A DNA stretch of 64,000 nucleotides, taken from assembly GCF_026343945.1 (NCBI RefSeq), contig NZ_JAPKNJ010000003.1:372001-436000 (forward strand), in the 5' to 3' direction. Source of the DNA: Kaistia algarum (GTDB lineage Bacteria > Pseudomonadota > Alphaproteobacteria > Rhizobiales > Kaistiaceae). The translations under genes were made by a program, and so were the position numbers. Shown here piece after piece: positions 53,035 to 61,927 of the stretch (positions are counted from its first letter, which is position 1; each line of letters opens with the position of its first letter). Below the pieces are notes generated by a model. That model saw only the letters and a list, made by a program, of their open reading frames with translations, searched no databases and was not told where the DNA came from.

Positions 53035-54228
53035 TCAGCGCGGTGTCAGCGACCCGCCCGTGGCGACGACGCGGCCGTTTTTCAGCACGGTCCGGTCGAT
53101 CGGGACGGAGGCGACGGCCTCCGGTATGGAGGGCGATGGCAGCAATATGAGATCGGCCCGATTGCCGGCGGCGAGGCCATAGGTCTTGAGACCCAGAACG
53201 CCGGCCGGGATCGTCGTCACCATGGCGAAGGCGTGGGCGAGGTCCTCATCGGCGAGGAAGCCCTGGCGGTAGCCGATGATCATGGCGCGCTGCAGCAGGT
53301 CGCCATTGCCATAGGGCGCCCAGGCGTCGCGGATATTGTCCGAGCCGGCGAACACCGTAACGCCCGCCACTGCCAGTCGCTTCACCGGCGGCATCGACAC
53401 GGGGCCGGGACCATTGGTCATGATCGCGACCCGCGCCCGCGCAAGAAGATCGGTGGTGCGTCCGAACTCGAAATCGTCGATGGCGCCGAGCGCGAAGGCA
53501 TGGCTGACGGCGACCTTGCCCTCGAGGCCATTCGCGATCGTCCGTTCGGCGATCTGGCGCAGTTCGAAGGCACCGAGCGGGCCCGGATCGTGAAGATGGA
53601 TGTCGACGCCGGCGCCATGCTTGGCCGCGAGCGCGAAGACGGTATCGAGGTGGCCCGTGACGTCGCGATCGATGCCGGCCGGATCGAGACCGCCGATGAG
53701 ATTGGCGCCTTCCGACAGGGCCGCGTCGAGAAGATCGGCGGTGCCGGGGTCGGCCATGATGCCGCTCTGGGGGAAGGCGACGATCTGGATATCGACGAGG
53801 TCGGCATAGCGCTCCCTGAGCGCGAGCAGGGCATGCAGGCCGCCGAGACCGACCTCGGTGTCGATATCGACATGGCTGCGGATGCTGCCGGTTCCGAAGG
53901 CGGCTATCTGTTCGATCAGCCGCCCGCCGCGTTCCTCGACGGAGAGCCCAACGGTGCGCCGCAACTGCTTCTCGGCGGCGATGCGTTCAGCGACGGTGTC
54001 GCCGGGAATATGCGGAATGAACGGGAGGCCGAGCAGCGTCTTGTCGAGGTGGATATGGCCCTCGACAAAGGAGGGCGCGACCAGATGCCCGGCGGCCTCG
54101 ATACGCTCCGGCGAAGCTGGCGCATCGCCGGCCGGAACGATGGCGTCGATCGTCGATCCGGTAATGACAATGTCGACGAGTGTGCCGTCCGCCGTGCCGG
54201 CGCCGGCTATGACTAAATTCGCACCCAT
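53035..54228 (-). CDS. Amidohydrolase family protein, cytosine-deaminase-like
   Basis: A 397-residue metal-dependent hydrolase. The HxH site is in FVEGHIHLDKT (His58, His60, Lys63), later metal ligands appear in DIHLHD and VSHAFAL, and the last Asp in FAGSDNIRDAW. The HIHLDK pattern and the following layout resemble cytosine deaminase/CodA-type and N-isopropylammelide-type enzymes that act on ring C-N bonds. Cytoplasmic. It ends the operon flavoprotein, questin-oxidase-like, amidohydrolase, with 17 bases to the gene before. Substrate unknown. Confidence 0.87.
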   Translation of the reverse strand: MGANLVIAGAGTADGTLVDIVITGSTIDAIVPAGDAPASPERIEAAGHLVAPSFVEGHIHLDKTLLGLPFIPHIPGDTVAERIAAEKQLRRTVGLSVEERGGRLIEQIAAFGTGSIRSHVDIDTEVGLGGLHALLALRERYADLVDIQIVAFPQSGIMADPGTADLLDAALSEGANLIGGLDPAGIDRDVTGHLDTVFALAAKHGAGVDIHLHDPGPLGAFELRQIAERTIANGLEGKVAVSHAFALGAIDDFEFGRTTDLLARARVAIMTNGPGPVSMPPVKRLAVAGVTVFAGSDNIRDAWAPYGNGDLLQRAMIIGYRQGFLADEDLAHAFAMVTTIPAGVLGLKTYGLAAGNRADLILLPSPSIPEAVASVPIDRTVLKNGRVVATGGSLTPR

Positions 54229-54245
54229 GCTGGCTTCGCTGTCCT

Positions 54246-55289
54246 TCAGGCGATGAGGCCGACGCGGCGCGCCGCGACGACGCGGTAGAGACGGTCGCCA
54301 TAGATCTTCTGTTCCTCGCGGGCGGAGAAGGTCAGGCTGATGTCGTGCTCGTCATCGGACTGGACGGCCTTCGCCTCGATTTCCGGCCATTCCGGCGCGT
54401 CGAGCTGGCGCCAGCCCTCGACCGTCTCCGCATCGGGCAGGGAAGGGAAGCCGATCTTCGGCACGAGCGAGGCGATGACCTGCCAGAAATAGCGGAACAG
54501 CCTCGGGCGCTGCTCCGGCGGCAGATGGGCCGCCACGAGCCTGGCCCAATGTGTTCCGGTCACGGCATGAAGGGCGGAGAAGTCCATCGTGGCGGCAAAC
54601 AGCGTCAGCGATGTCGACGCCAGCTTGTGGAGGCAGTCGGGACCGATATCGAGCATGTCGACGACCGGCGCGAAGCTGGGAGCGCGCCCGGCCTCCCGGA
54701 TTGAATGCCAGAGCAGATCCGTCTCCGGCTCCAGGGAATGCATGGCCGGAATGGCACAAGCTTCCGCGAGCACACGGCCGGGATCATCGGTGATCGGCGC
54801 GGAGCCGGTCGCTTCCGGCATTTTGAGATAGGTCGTCGTCCAATAGCCGAGCGCTGTGCCGGCTTCCACCGGGTCGACGCGCAGCACGGCATAGGCCAGG
54901 CGCATCAGGCAATGCAGCGCGCTCGCTCCGACGCCGGGGATCAACGTCGGCAGATAGGCTTGGATCGCGTCCTGGATGCCGAGGCGGCGGACCTCGGCGA
55001 CGAAGAACTCACGATAGTCGGCCTCGCGGCTGCGGTCGCCCATGGCCTCGGTCCAGCGCGCCGGATCGATCGGGGCGACATGCGGCGGGATCGGGACGAG
55101 GCCCTTCACCTGACGGTAGGTGGCCAGATATTCGGCAAGCCGCGCGTCGGAGGCGCCGAGACGGGAAAGCGCCACCAGCACCATCGGCACGTGGTTGGCG
55201 AGAAGATAGGGGAATTCGACGCTGTCGCGGCGGGCATCCGCAAGGAGATCGTCCAGCGCGTCATGCGGGGTTGTGAGGGCGAAGGTCAT
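54246..55289 (-). CDS. Questin oxidase family protein (DUF4243)
   Basis: A 347-residue protein. The segment ANHVPMVLVALSRLGASDARL near residues 31-51 and the His-containing helices that follow match what I know of the questin oxidase/AflY family, in which fungal members carry out Baeyer-Villiger-type ring opening of an anthraquinone. Bacterial members are uncharacterised. There is no signal peptide or membrane segment. It follows the flavoprotein gene by 9 bases, so the two probably act on successive forms of one substrate. Family call from memory of the pattern. Confidence 0.7.
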   Translation of the reverse strand: MTFALTTPHDALDDLLADARRDSVEFPYLLANHVPMVLVALSRLGASDARLAEYLATYRQVKGLVPIPPHVAPIDPARWTEAMGDRSREADYREFFVAEVRRLGIQDAIQAYLPTLIPGVGASALHCLMRLAYAVLRVDPVEAGTALGYWTTTYLKMPEATGSAPITDDPGRVLAEACAIPAMHSLEPETDLLWHSIREAGRAPSFAPVVDMLDIGPDCLHKLASTSLTLFAATMDFSALHAVTGTHWARLVAAHLPPEQRPRLFRYFWQVIASLVPKIGFPSLPDAETVEGWRQLDAPEWPEIEAKAVQSDDEHDISLTFSAREEQKIYGDRLYRVVAARRVGLIA

Positions 55290-55298
55290 TTGATTCTC

Positions 55299-56720
55299 CT
55301 ATTGCCGTCCGCTGTCTTCGGGCCGGAAGTGTTCTTCGTCATAGGCCATCAGGTCGGCATAATGCTGGTCGGCATCGGCGAGGAACAGGCCGCGCGTGAG
55401 TGCGGCCACCATGCGCGGCGCGCCATATTTGAGGCCGGTAATGCCGTTGCAGATTGGACCGAGGCTCGGCACCGCTCCATTGTTGAAGACATGGATATGG
55501 CTAAGGAACGGCGCGCGTCCGGGCACCTTCTCGAGAAACTCGAAATGGCTGCCGAGATAGGGATAGCGAGACAGCGGTTCGTCCTCCTCGCCGGGCGGCG
55601 GCGTGAAGCGATCCTGCCAGAGCGCGATCTCGCCGACGAAGCTCGCCAACTCGGGCCGCCGCGTCAGGTCGATGTCATAGCCGGTGCCGAGCAGCAGATG
55701 GTCGAAGCGGAACGTGCCGCGCGTCGTATCGAGGCGGATGCGGCCGTCCTCGATCGAGGCGGCGGTCGGCGGGCAGCCCAGTTCCGTGCGGAACTGCGGG
55801 AAGGCATGCGCGGCCTGATACATCTCCTGGGTCGGCGGCACCTTCAGATCAAAGACGCGGCGCATGAAGCGCCAGCGGCGGAGCGAATCGAGATCGGCGA
55901 AATGGCCCAGGAAGCCGGGGAAATTGGTCCAGGCCAGCACCTCGGTCTTCGGGAACTCGTTCGATCTGGCGAAGAGTGTTACCGAGCGCGCTCCCGCCCT
56001 GAGCGAAGCGACGGCCCAGTCGAAGGCGGAGGCGGCGGAGCCGACAATGCCAAGGTCACGATCCTTGAGGCTTTCCGCCTCGATCGGCTCGCCGCTATGG
56101 GTCCAGCGCTCGCGCGGCAGGCCGTTCTTCACGAAATTCGGTACCGCGAGGCCGCCGGCGCCCTCGATGCCGGTCGCCAGAACGAGCTTGCGCGTATAGA
56201 TCCGCTCCGGGCCGGTTGGCGTCGTGATGTCGAGCGCCAGGAAGTCGTCATAAGGCAGGATGGCGTCGAGCGCGGTGCGGTTGCGCACGTCGAGCGCCGT
56301 GACGCGGCGATACCAGTTGAGATAGTCCATCCAGTCGGTGCGGTCGATCTTGCCGACGCCGTCCCAGGCCGCCGCGCCGTGCAGCGCCTCATACCAGGAG
56401 CGATAGGTGAGGCTCGGCAGGCCGAGATCGGGACCGGTCAGGTGCTTGGGCGAGCGCAGCGTATCCATCCGCGCGCAGGTCACCCACGGACCTTCGCGAC
56501 CCTCGGCGCTTTTGTCGATGACGAGCACCTTGCCGACGTTCTGACGTTTCAGCCCGAACCCGACCGAGAGCCCGGAGAGACCGGCGCCGACGATGACGAC
56601 ATTATGCAGCGTCGCTCCATCCGGGCCGGCGCGCTCCGGCATCCAGGAGCGCGGCGTGGCTTCGATGCGTTCGAGATCGTCGGCGATTCGCTTCTCAAGC
56701 TCGGCAAGAGCGGACGTCAT
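55299..56720 (-). CDS. FAD/NAD(P)-dependent oxidoreductase, flavin-monooxygenase-like
   Basis: A 473-residue flavoprotein. The FAD motif is VVIVGAGLSGLSVGFGL near residue 42. The second nucleotide-binding stretch LGIVGSAASAFDWAVASL has the place of the NADPH motif, with Ala/Ser at some Gly positions. LLGTGYDIDL near residue 360 matches the C-terminal FAD contact of class B monooxygenases. It could oxygenate a carbon or nitrogen centre. First gene of the minus-strand operon; the divergent gap to the ABC importer is 411 bases. Substrate unknown. Confidence 0.86.
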   Translation of the reverse strand: MTSALAELEKRIADDLERIEATPRSWMPERAGPDGATLHNVVIVGAGLSGLSVGFGLKRQNVGKVLVIDKSAEGREGPWVTCARMDTLRSPKHLTGPDLGLPSLTYRSWYEALHGAAAWDGVGKIDRTDWMDYLNWYRRVTALDVRNRTALDAILPYDDFLALDITTPTGPERIYTRKLVLATGIEGAGGLAVPNFVKNGLPRERWTHSGEPIEAESLKDRDLGIVGSAASAFDWAVASLRAGARSVTLFARSNEFPKTEVLAWTNFPGFLGHFADLDSLRRWRFMRRVFDLKVPPTQEMYQAAHAFPQFRTELGCPPTAASIEDGRIRLDTTRGTFRFDHLLLGTGYDIDLTRRPELASFVGEIALWQDRFTPPPGEEDEPLSRYPYLGSHFEFLEKVPGRAPFLSHIHVFNNGAVPSLGPICNGITGLKYGAPRMVAALTRGLFLADADQHYADLMAYDEEHFRPEDSGRQ

Positions 56721-57131
56721 CGACAGGTTCCTTCGAGACGGGCGATAGAGGAGGGTCGACGGCGCAACGCCGCGGCGCTTTGATCTCGATCATATCCCAG
56801 AACGGCGGCACGCCGAATTTCGAGGCTTGATGCGCTTGTGGGCAGATATGAATATGTTGGTCTCAAAGCGAGGGCCATGCCCGGTGCCGGACGATCGATC
56901 GGGACCTGCCAGCTAAGGGAATCGCAAGATGCCTCATACGAACAGAGTCGCTTATCCCGAGTGAACATTGCCCCTTCGTCCGCTCGATCTGCGATCTTTC
57001 TGTCGTCTTTTAGATCAGAGATTGTAGTCATGTTCTTTTTTGTGTGATTACTGAATAAATGTGGTTTCTTGAGCGCGATTTTGTTTGATGTATACTCCGT
57101 CTCCGCTCCCTTGTCACAACGGAAGAGAGTC
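56721..57131. other. Divergent control region of the flavoprotein operon and the ABC importer
   Basis: A 411-base gap, AT-rich in the part next to the binding-protein gene. It contains a promoter candidate at 57069-57096. No gene, tRNA or strong dyad was seen. No regulator gene is adjacent, so control of both units comes from elsewhere. Confidence 0.5.
57069..57096 (+). promoter_or_regulatory. Sigma70-like promoter of the ABC importer operon
   Basis: -35 TTGAGC, 16-base spacer and -10 TATACT, which ends 35 bases before the binding-protein start. Both boxes are close to consensus and sit in AT-rich DNA. Confidence 0.6.
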
Positions 57132-58418
57132 ATGACAAAGCACAAATCGACAGCCTGGAAGCTCGGCGCTGCCGCGCTTCTCTCGGCCGGCCTCGCCGGT
57201 TCCGCCTTCGCTGCGGATAAGCCTCTGGCCGGCGTGACCCTCACCCTGGCCTCGCAGAACGATCAGTTCGCGGCGGTGATCGCCAAGCTGGCGCCGCAGT
57301 TCGAGGAAAAGACGGGCGCGACGGTCAAGGTCGACATCCTCGACTACGGTTCGCTGCTCACCAAGACGCAGGCGGATTTCGTCGGCCACACCAAGAGCTA
57401 CGACCTGGTGACGATGGATATCGTCTGGGCCGGGCAATATGCCGAAAACAAGTACACGGTCGACCTGACCGACTGGATCAAGCGCGACGCCGCCGAGCTC
57501 CAGCTCGACGACATCTATCCCGCGACGATCAAGTACATCGGCCAATATGACGGCAAGCAGGTCGCGTTCCCGTTCGCCGGCTATGCCGCCGTGATGGCCT
57601 ATCGCAAGGATCTGCTGGATGCCGCCGGCATCAAGGTTCCGGAGACTGCCGAGGACTTCGTCGCGGCCGCGATCAAGCTGACCGACCCGTCGAAGAAGAT
57701 CTACGGCTTCGTCGCCAACGGCCAGAAGGGCGCGGCGGTCGCGCAGGATTGGCTGCAGTACAACGCTCAGCTCGGCGGCTCGGTGCTCGATGCCAGCGGC
57801 AAGCCGGCGCTGAACTCCGATGCCAACGTCGCCAGCCTCAAGGTCTACAAGGAGCTGTTCGACAAGGCGGCGCCTCCCGGCGCGGTCGATTATGACTGGG
57901 GTGGACGCGAGGAGAGCTTCCGCCAGGGTCTCGTCGCCATGATGGAGACGTGGTCGGTCGGCGCTCCCGGCTATTATGATCCGTCCATGTCGAAGGTCGT
58001 CGACAGCGTCGGCATCTCGTTCACGCCGGTCGGCAAGGGCCTGCCGGTCAAGTACGGCCTCGGTGGCTGGGGCATGGGCATCAATGCCGATATCGATCCG
58101 GCCAAGCAGGAAGCGGCCTGGCAGTTCATCAAGTGGCTGACCAGCGCGCCGGTCCAGAAGGAATTCAACATGCTGGGCGCCGGCAGCTATATCCGCAAGT
58201 CGACGCTCGCGGATCCGGACCTCAACGCCAAGTACCCGTTCCTGCCGATCATCGCCAAGTCGTTCGAGAATGCCGACGGCGACTATCGTCCGCGCATTCC
58301 GCAATATCCGGAGATCCAGGACCTCCTCGGTACGGCCGTCAACAACGTCCTCGTTGGCGGAACCGATCCCAAGGCGGCGCTGGACGAAGCGCAGAAGCAG
58401 GCCGAGAAGCTGTTCTGA
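57132..58418 (+). CDS. Sugar-type ABC transporter extracellular binding protein (family 1)
   Basis: A 428-residue periplasmic protein. The signal peptide (TKHKSTAWKLGAAALLSAGL, cleaved after AFA near residue 28) is clear. The mature part has the family 1 pattern: VTLTLASQNDQFAAVIAKL, FEEKTGATVKVDILDYG, YDLVTMDIVWAGQYAE and a C-terminal INADIDPAKQEAAWQFIKWL. Ligands are sugars, polyols or polar compounds; this one is uncertain. It is separated from its permeases by a 214-base stretch with a double hairpin, which probably lowers permease expression. No ATPase gene follows, so a shared ATPase would be needed. Confidence 0.9.
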   Translation: MTKHKSTAWKLGAAALLSAGLAGSAFAADKPLAGVTLTLASQNDQFAAVIAKLAPQFEEKTGATVKVDILDYGSLLTKTQADFVGHTKSYDLVTMDIVWAGQYAENKYTVDLTDWIKRDAAELQLDDIYPATIKYIGQYDGKQVAFPFAGYAAVMAYRKDLLDAAGIKVPETAEDFVAAAIKLTDPSKKIYGFVANGQKGAAVAQDWLQYNAQLGGSVLDASGKPALNSDANVASLKVYKELFDKAAPPGAVDYDWGGREESFRQGLVAMMETWSVGAPGYYDPSMSKVVDSVGISFTPVGKGLPVKYGLGGWGMGINADIDPAKQEAAWQFIKWLTSAPVQKEFNMLGAGSYIRKSTLADPDLNAKYPFLPIIAKSFENADGDYRPRIPQYPEIQDLLGTAVNNVLVGGTDPKAALDEAQKQAEKLF

Positions 58419-58444
58419 TCCGTTGAAATAGTGGTCTCCCTCTC

Positions 58445-58572
58445 TTCTCCCTCCCCCTTGCGGGGAGGGTCGGGGAGGGGGTACCGCGAAAACGCCGGAG
58501 AACCTGGGTGGGGCCTATCGGAGAGAACTCGCCGGTACCCCCTCCCTAGCCCTCCCCACAAGGGGGAGGGGA
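58445..58572. repeat. Double-hairpin intercistronic repeat between binding protein and permease
   Basis: Hairpins CCCTCCCCC-TTGC-GGGGAGGG and CCCTCCCC-ACA-AGGGGGAGGG flank a spacer bordered by GGGGGTACCG and CGGTACCCCC. Same plan as the elements at 27493 and 28557, but richer in C and G runs. Confidence 0.72.
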
Positions 58573-58632
58573 CGGGCGTTGATCGTTCGCGATCAGCACA
58601 GCCCGCCACGGAATTCCAAAGGAAACCGCCCA

Positions 58633-59580
58633 TTGACTTCGATTGCCGCCAGTCCTGCCTCGATCCGACAGCGCCGCTCCGGCCTGCGCTTCACGGATCG
58701 ACGCAAGCTCTTCCTGTTCTGCCTGGCCGTTCCGGCGGTCATCTATGTTATCGTCGTCGCGCTCTATCCGCTGGCGCAGGGCATCCTCTATTCGTTTTAC
58801 GACTACAATCTGCTGCGCCGTGGTGGGCGGATGGTGTTTGTCGGACTCGACAATTATGTCGAGCTTCTGACCGATGCGACCGGCCAGCGGGCGCTGATCA
58901 ACACCTTCGCCTTCACCTTCGGCGCCGTGTTTTTCGAGTTCATCTTCGGCCTGGGGCTCGCCATGCTGCTCTGGCGCGACGGGCGCTTCAATCGCATCGC
59001 ACTCGCCTTCCTGCTGATCCCGGTGACGATAACGCCGCTGGTCGTCGGCCTGATCTTCCGCGCGCTGCTCGCCGTCGACTACGGCTATATCGGCTATTAT
59101 CTCGCCGAATGGGGCATCACCTCGCCGCGCGGGCTCTTCGCCGGGACGACCACCGCGCTGCCCACCCTGATCTTCATCGACATCTGGGAGTGGACGCCGC
59201 TGGTCGCGCTCATCCTGCTCGCCGGCCTCAAGTCGCTGCCGGGCGACATTCTTGAAGCGGCATCGGCCGATGGCGCCACGGCGTGGCAGCGCTTCCGCCT
59301 CGTCATCCTCCCGCTGCTGCTGCCGACCGTCTTCCTTGCCCTGGTGCTCCGGATGATGGACGCCTTCCGCGTCTTCGATTCGATCTTCGTCACCACGGGC
59401 GGCGGACCGGCCGATGCCACCAATTCGCTGATGGTCTATGGCGTGAAGCAGGGCCTGCAGTTCTTCAACATCGGCTATGCCTCGGCGATCGGCAATGTGA
59501 CGATCCTCTGCATTGCCTTCATCGCCGCCGTCTTCGCCCTTCTGATCCGCCGCGCCGATGTGAGGGCGAACGAGACATGA
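58633..59580 (+). CDS. Sugar-type ABC transporter permease (first)
   Basis: A 315-residue MalF/UgpA-type permease with about six helices. The EAA loop is intact: DILEAASADGATAWQRFRLVILP, the contact site for an ATPase. GGGPADATNSLMVYGVKQGL is the usual region near the C-terminus. The TTG start at 58633 follows AAAGGAAA by 7 bases; no better ATG lies nearby. Its stop overlaps the start of the second permease (ATGA). Confidence 0.92.
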   Translation: MTSIAASPASIRQRRSGLRFTDRRKLFLFCLAVPAVIYVIVVALYPLAQGILYSFYDYNLLRRGGRMVFVGLDNYVELLTDATGQRALINTFAFTFGAVFFEFIFGLGLAMLLWRDGRFNRIALAFLLIPVTITPLVVGLIFRALLAVDYGYIGYYLAEWGITSPRGLFAGTTTALPTLIFIDIWEWTPLVALILLAGLKSLPGDILEAASADGATAWQRFRLVILPLLLPTVFLALVLRMMDAFRVFDSIFVTTGGGPADATNSLMVYGVKQGLQFFNIGYASAIGNVTILCIAFIAAVFALLIRRADVRANET

Positions 59581-60446
59581 GCGTCACGACCCTCGATACC
59601 GTGCCGACCCGCGCTCCCTCGCGCCGGCGCACCGCCCTTCAGCAGCGGATCCTGCGCGAGCGGGCGCTGCTGGTGATCATCCTCGTCATCTACATGATCC
59701 CGGTGCTCTGGCTCGTGGCGACCGCCTACAAGCCGCCGAAGGACATGTTCTCCTCGCCGCCGACTTTCATCTTCGAGCCGACGCTGCACAATTTCCAGCG
59801 CGTTTTCGAAGTGTTCGACGTCTGGTCGCTCCTGAAGTCGAGTATCATCATCTCGGTCGGTTCGGCGGTGCTGTCGCTGCTGCTCGGCGTTCCCGCCGGC
59901 TATGCGCTGGCCCGGTCCAATTCGCGCTACGCGATCTGGGTCGCCTATTTCTTTCTGGCGATCCGCATTGTGCCGATCATCGCGACGCTCATCCCGTTCT
60001 ATCTGATGATGCGCGACATCGGCCTGCTCGGCACCTGGTGGGCCGTCATCCTGATCAACACGACGCTGAACTGCGCCTTCGTGACGTGGATGATGTTCTC
60101 CTATTTCCGCTCGCTCCCGTCGGACATGGAAGAAGCGGCGCTCACCGATGGTTGCACGCTCTGGGGGGCGTTCTACCGCGTAGCGCTGCCGACCGTGGTG
60201 CCGGGCATCATCGCTTCGGCGCTCTTCTGCGTCATGTTCTCGTGGAACGACTTCTTGGTCGCCATGTTCCTGACCAACATGGATTCGAAGCCGCTCTCCG
60301 TGGCGCTGCTCGCCGCGTTCGGGACGAAGGACATCACCTGGGGAACGCTTGGCGCGCTCGCCCATTTCTCGACCATCCCGATCATGCTGATGGCGCTGTT
60401 CCTGAACCGCTATTTCGTCCAGGGGCTGACGCGCGGCGTGCATTAA
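59577..60446 (+). CDS. Sugar-type ABC transporter permease (second)
   Basis: A 289-residue MalG/UgpE-type permease with six helices. The EAA loop reads DMEEAALTDGCTLWGAFYRVALP and the C-terminus ends RYFVQGLTRGVH, typical for this class. The ATG overlaps the stop of the first permease. With the binding protein it forms a three-gene importer without its own ATPase; MsmK/UgpC-type ATPases are often shared. A hairpin terminator follows. Confidence 0.93.
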   Translation: MSVTTLDTVPTRAPSRRRTALQQRILRERALLVIILVIYMIPVLWLVATAYKPPKDMFSSPPTFIFEPTLHNFQRVFEVFDVWSLLKSSIIISVGSAVLSLLLGVPAGYALARSNSRYAIWVAYFFLAIRIVPIIATLIPFYLMMRDIGLLGTWWAVILINTTLNCAFVTWMMFSYFRSLPSDMEEAALTDGCTLWGAFYRVALPTVVPGIIASALFCVMFSWNDFLVAMFLTNMDSKPLSVALLAAFGTKDITWGTLGALAHFSTIPIMLMALFLNRYFVQGLTRGVH

Positions 60447-60476
60447 GCGGCGCTTTCCGTTATCCAGTCGAAACGA

Positions 60477-60506
60477 AAACGGCCGACCCTCCGGGGCCGG
60501 CCGTTT
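60477..60506. terminator. Bidirectional terminator after the second permease
   Basis: Arms AAACGGCCG and CGGCCGTTT pair perfectly around 12 bases, with A-rich sequence before and CCGTTTC after. It lies between convergent genes, so it can serve both strands. Confidence 0.72.
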
Positions 60507-60527
60507 CCGTTTCATCTCTCGATGCGG

Positions 60528-60629
60528 CTATTTCGACCGCGTCGTGCGCTCGGCATAGGCAAGCGACAACATGAAAGCCGCGAAGACGGCGACGATGGCG
60601 AGCGTGGCGATGAGATGGGTGCTGGACAT
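60528..60629 (-). CDS. 33-residue single-pass membrane protein
   Basis: ATG at 60629 has GGGGGAGA six bases before it, a very strong ribosome-binding site. The frame codes for 33 residues: a short polar start (SSTH), one hydrophobic segment (LIATLAIVAVFAAFMLSLAY) and a charged tail ERTTRSK, then TAG at 60528. The layout is that of a small inner-membrane protein. Similar tiny proteins are often missed in annotation. Function unknown; the terminator at 60477 follows it. Confidence 0.65.
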   Translation of the reverse strand: MSSTHLIATLAIVAVFAAFMLSLAYAERTTRSK

Positions 60630-60716
60630 GAAATCTCCCCCGTTTCCAGATGATGCGGGGAGATTGACGCCCAGTCACGGCATGTACCTTGATCCGGATC
60701 AAGGATCGGCGTTGTC

Positions 60717-61844
60717 TTACGGCCGAGCGCTTGTAAAGAACTCGATGAGTCCGAAGGGCGCGCGATCGCCGAGGCATAGGTCGAGAATCTGCAGCGCGTC
60801 GGCGGCAGCTGCGGCACTGCGGGGGAACATCGCCGTCTCGTAGGCGGTGAGCGCCGCCTCGATGTCATTGGGATGGGCCAGGATCGCCATTCCAAGCTCG
60901 GCGCCGTCGAGCATGGCAAGATTCGCGCCTTCGCCCGCCGGCGCCGCCAGATGAGCGGCGTCCCCCACGAGCGTCACGCCGGCGACGCGGTCCCATCGGT
61001 GATCGACCGGCAGCGCATGGATCATGCGCAGCGTGGGCGGAAACTCGCCATCCGTGACCAGGGCGGTCAACGCCGGCGCCCAGCCACCGAATTCGGCCGC
61101 GATACGAATTCTCGTCGCCTCGGCATCGCCGAAGTCGATTGCGGTGAACCATTCGGCGGGTCGTTTCAGCGCGACATAGGTGTGGAGCGTGGCTGACGGC
61201 TCGCGATGCGCAAAGATCCCCTTTCCCGGGGCCATGGCGAACAAGGCTCCACCGCCGGCGGCTTCGGCCGACGCCGGATGCCGGGCATCAACGTCGTGCA
61301 GGAAGGTTTCGACGAAGGAAATTCCGACATATTCGGGCTTTGCTTGCGACAAGAGCGGACGGATTTTCGACCAGGCACCATCAGCGCCCACCAGCAGGCC
61401 GCTCCGCACGGTCGATCCATCGGCGAAAGTGACTTCGTGCAGGCCGCCGCCGAGGGGTCGGGCTTCGCTGACCTTGCGGCCCCATTGGATCGTCGCCTCG
61501 GGGAGCGAGCGAATCAGGATTTCGCGCAGCTCCCCACGGAGCACTTCGGGCCGGCCACCATTGCCGTCATCAGGCTGGTCGAGCAGCAGCGTTCCGCTCT
61601 TGTCCAGCACGCGGGACGCTTCGCCGCCCGGGTGGACGATCGCGCGAAACGCTTCGGTCAGCCCCGCCGTTTCGAGCGCGAACTGGCCGTCGGCCACGTG
61701 GATGTCGAGCATCCCGCCCTGCGTGCGGGCCATCGGCGAAGGCTCAGCCTCGTAGATCGTAGCGGCAATGCCGTGGATGTGCAGGACGCGGGCGAGGACA
61801 AGGCCGCCGAGGCCGGCGCCGATGATCGTGACCGGTATCGTCAT
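60717..61844 (-). CDS. FAD-dependent monooxygenase, TetX-like
   Basis: A 375-residue group A flavin monooxygenase. The FAD motif TIIGAGLGGLVLARVL is at the N-terminus, the DG motif is GADGAWSKIR near residue 157, and the GD motif is VTLVGDAAHLAAPAGEGANLA near residue 290. The order and spacing resemble TetX-type hydroxylases, some of which inactivate tetracyclines, but most relatives in soil bacteria have other aromatic substrates. Divergent from a TetR regulator with two matched operators in the gap. No claim of resistance can be made. Confidence 0.85.
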   Translation of the reverse strand: MTIPVTIIGAGLGGLVLARVLHIHGIAATIYEAEPSPMARTQGGMLDIHVADGQFALETAGLTEAFRAIVHPGGEASRVLDKSGTLLLDQPDDGNGGRPEVLRGELREILIRSLPEATIQWGRKVSEARPLGGGLHEVTFADGSTVRSGLLVGADGAWSKIRPLLSQAKPEYVGISFVETFLHDVDARHPASAEAAGGGALFAMAPGKGIFAHREPSATLHTYVALKRPAEWFTAIDFGDAEATRIRIAAEFGGWAPALTALVTDGEFPPTLRMIHALPVDHRWDRVAGVTLVGDAAHLAAPAGEGANLAMLDGAELGMAILAHPNDIEAALTAYETAMFPRSAAAAADALQILDLCLGDRAPFGLIEFFTSARP

Positions 61845-61865
61845 CTGGATCTCCGATGATGAGAT

Positions 61866-61907
61866 TGGAACGTCGTTCCATTGAGTCTCTATTGGAACAT
61901 CGTTCCA
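61866..61907. promoter_or_regulatory. Tandem TetR operators between the monooxygenase and its regulator
   Basis: TGGAACGTCGTTCCA at 61866-61880 and TGGAACATCGTTCCA at 61893-61907, differing at one base and 27 bases apart. Each is a near-perfect 15-base palindrome. They cover the start-proximal DNA of both divergent genes, as expected for a repressor that controls itself and the monooxygenase. Confidence 0.88.
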
Positions 61908-61927
61908 TTCATGTCAAGATGCGATCT

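Noticed and set aside
54705..56783. A 692-codon plus-strand open frame
   Set aside because: It is antisense to the flavoprotein and questin-oxidase-like genes; its composition (rich in Arg, Glu, Gly, His) is that of a shadow frame.
60717..61844. Tetracycline resistance gene
   Set aside because: The TetX-like family is broad and includes many aromatic hydroxylases; nothing in the sequence fixes the substrate as a tetracycline.
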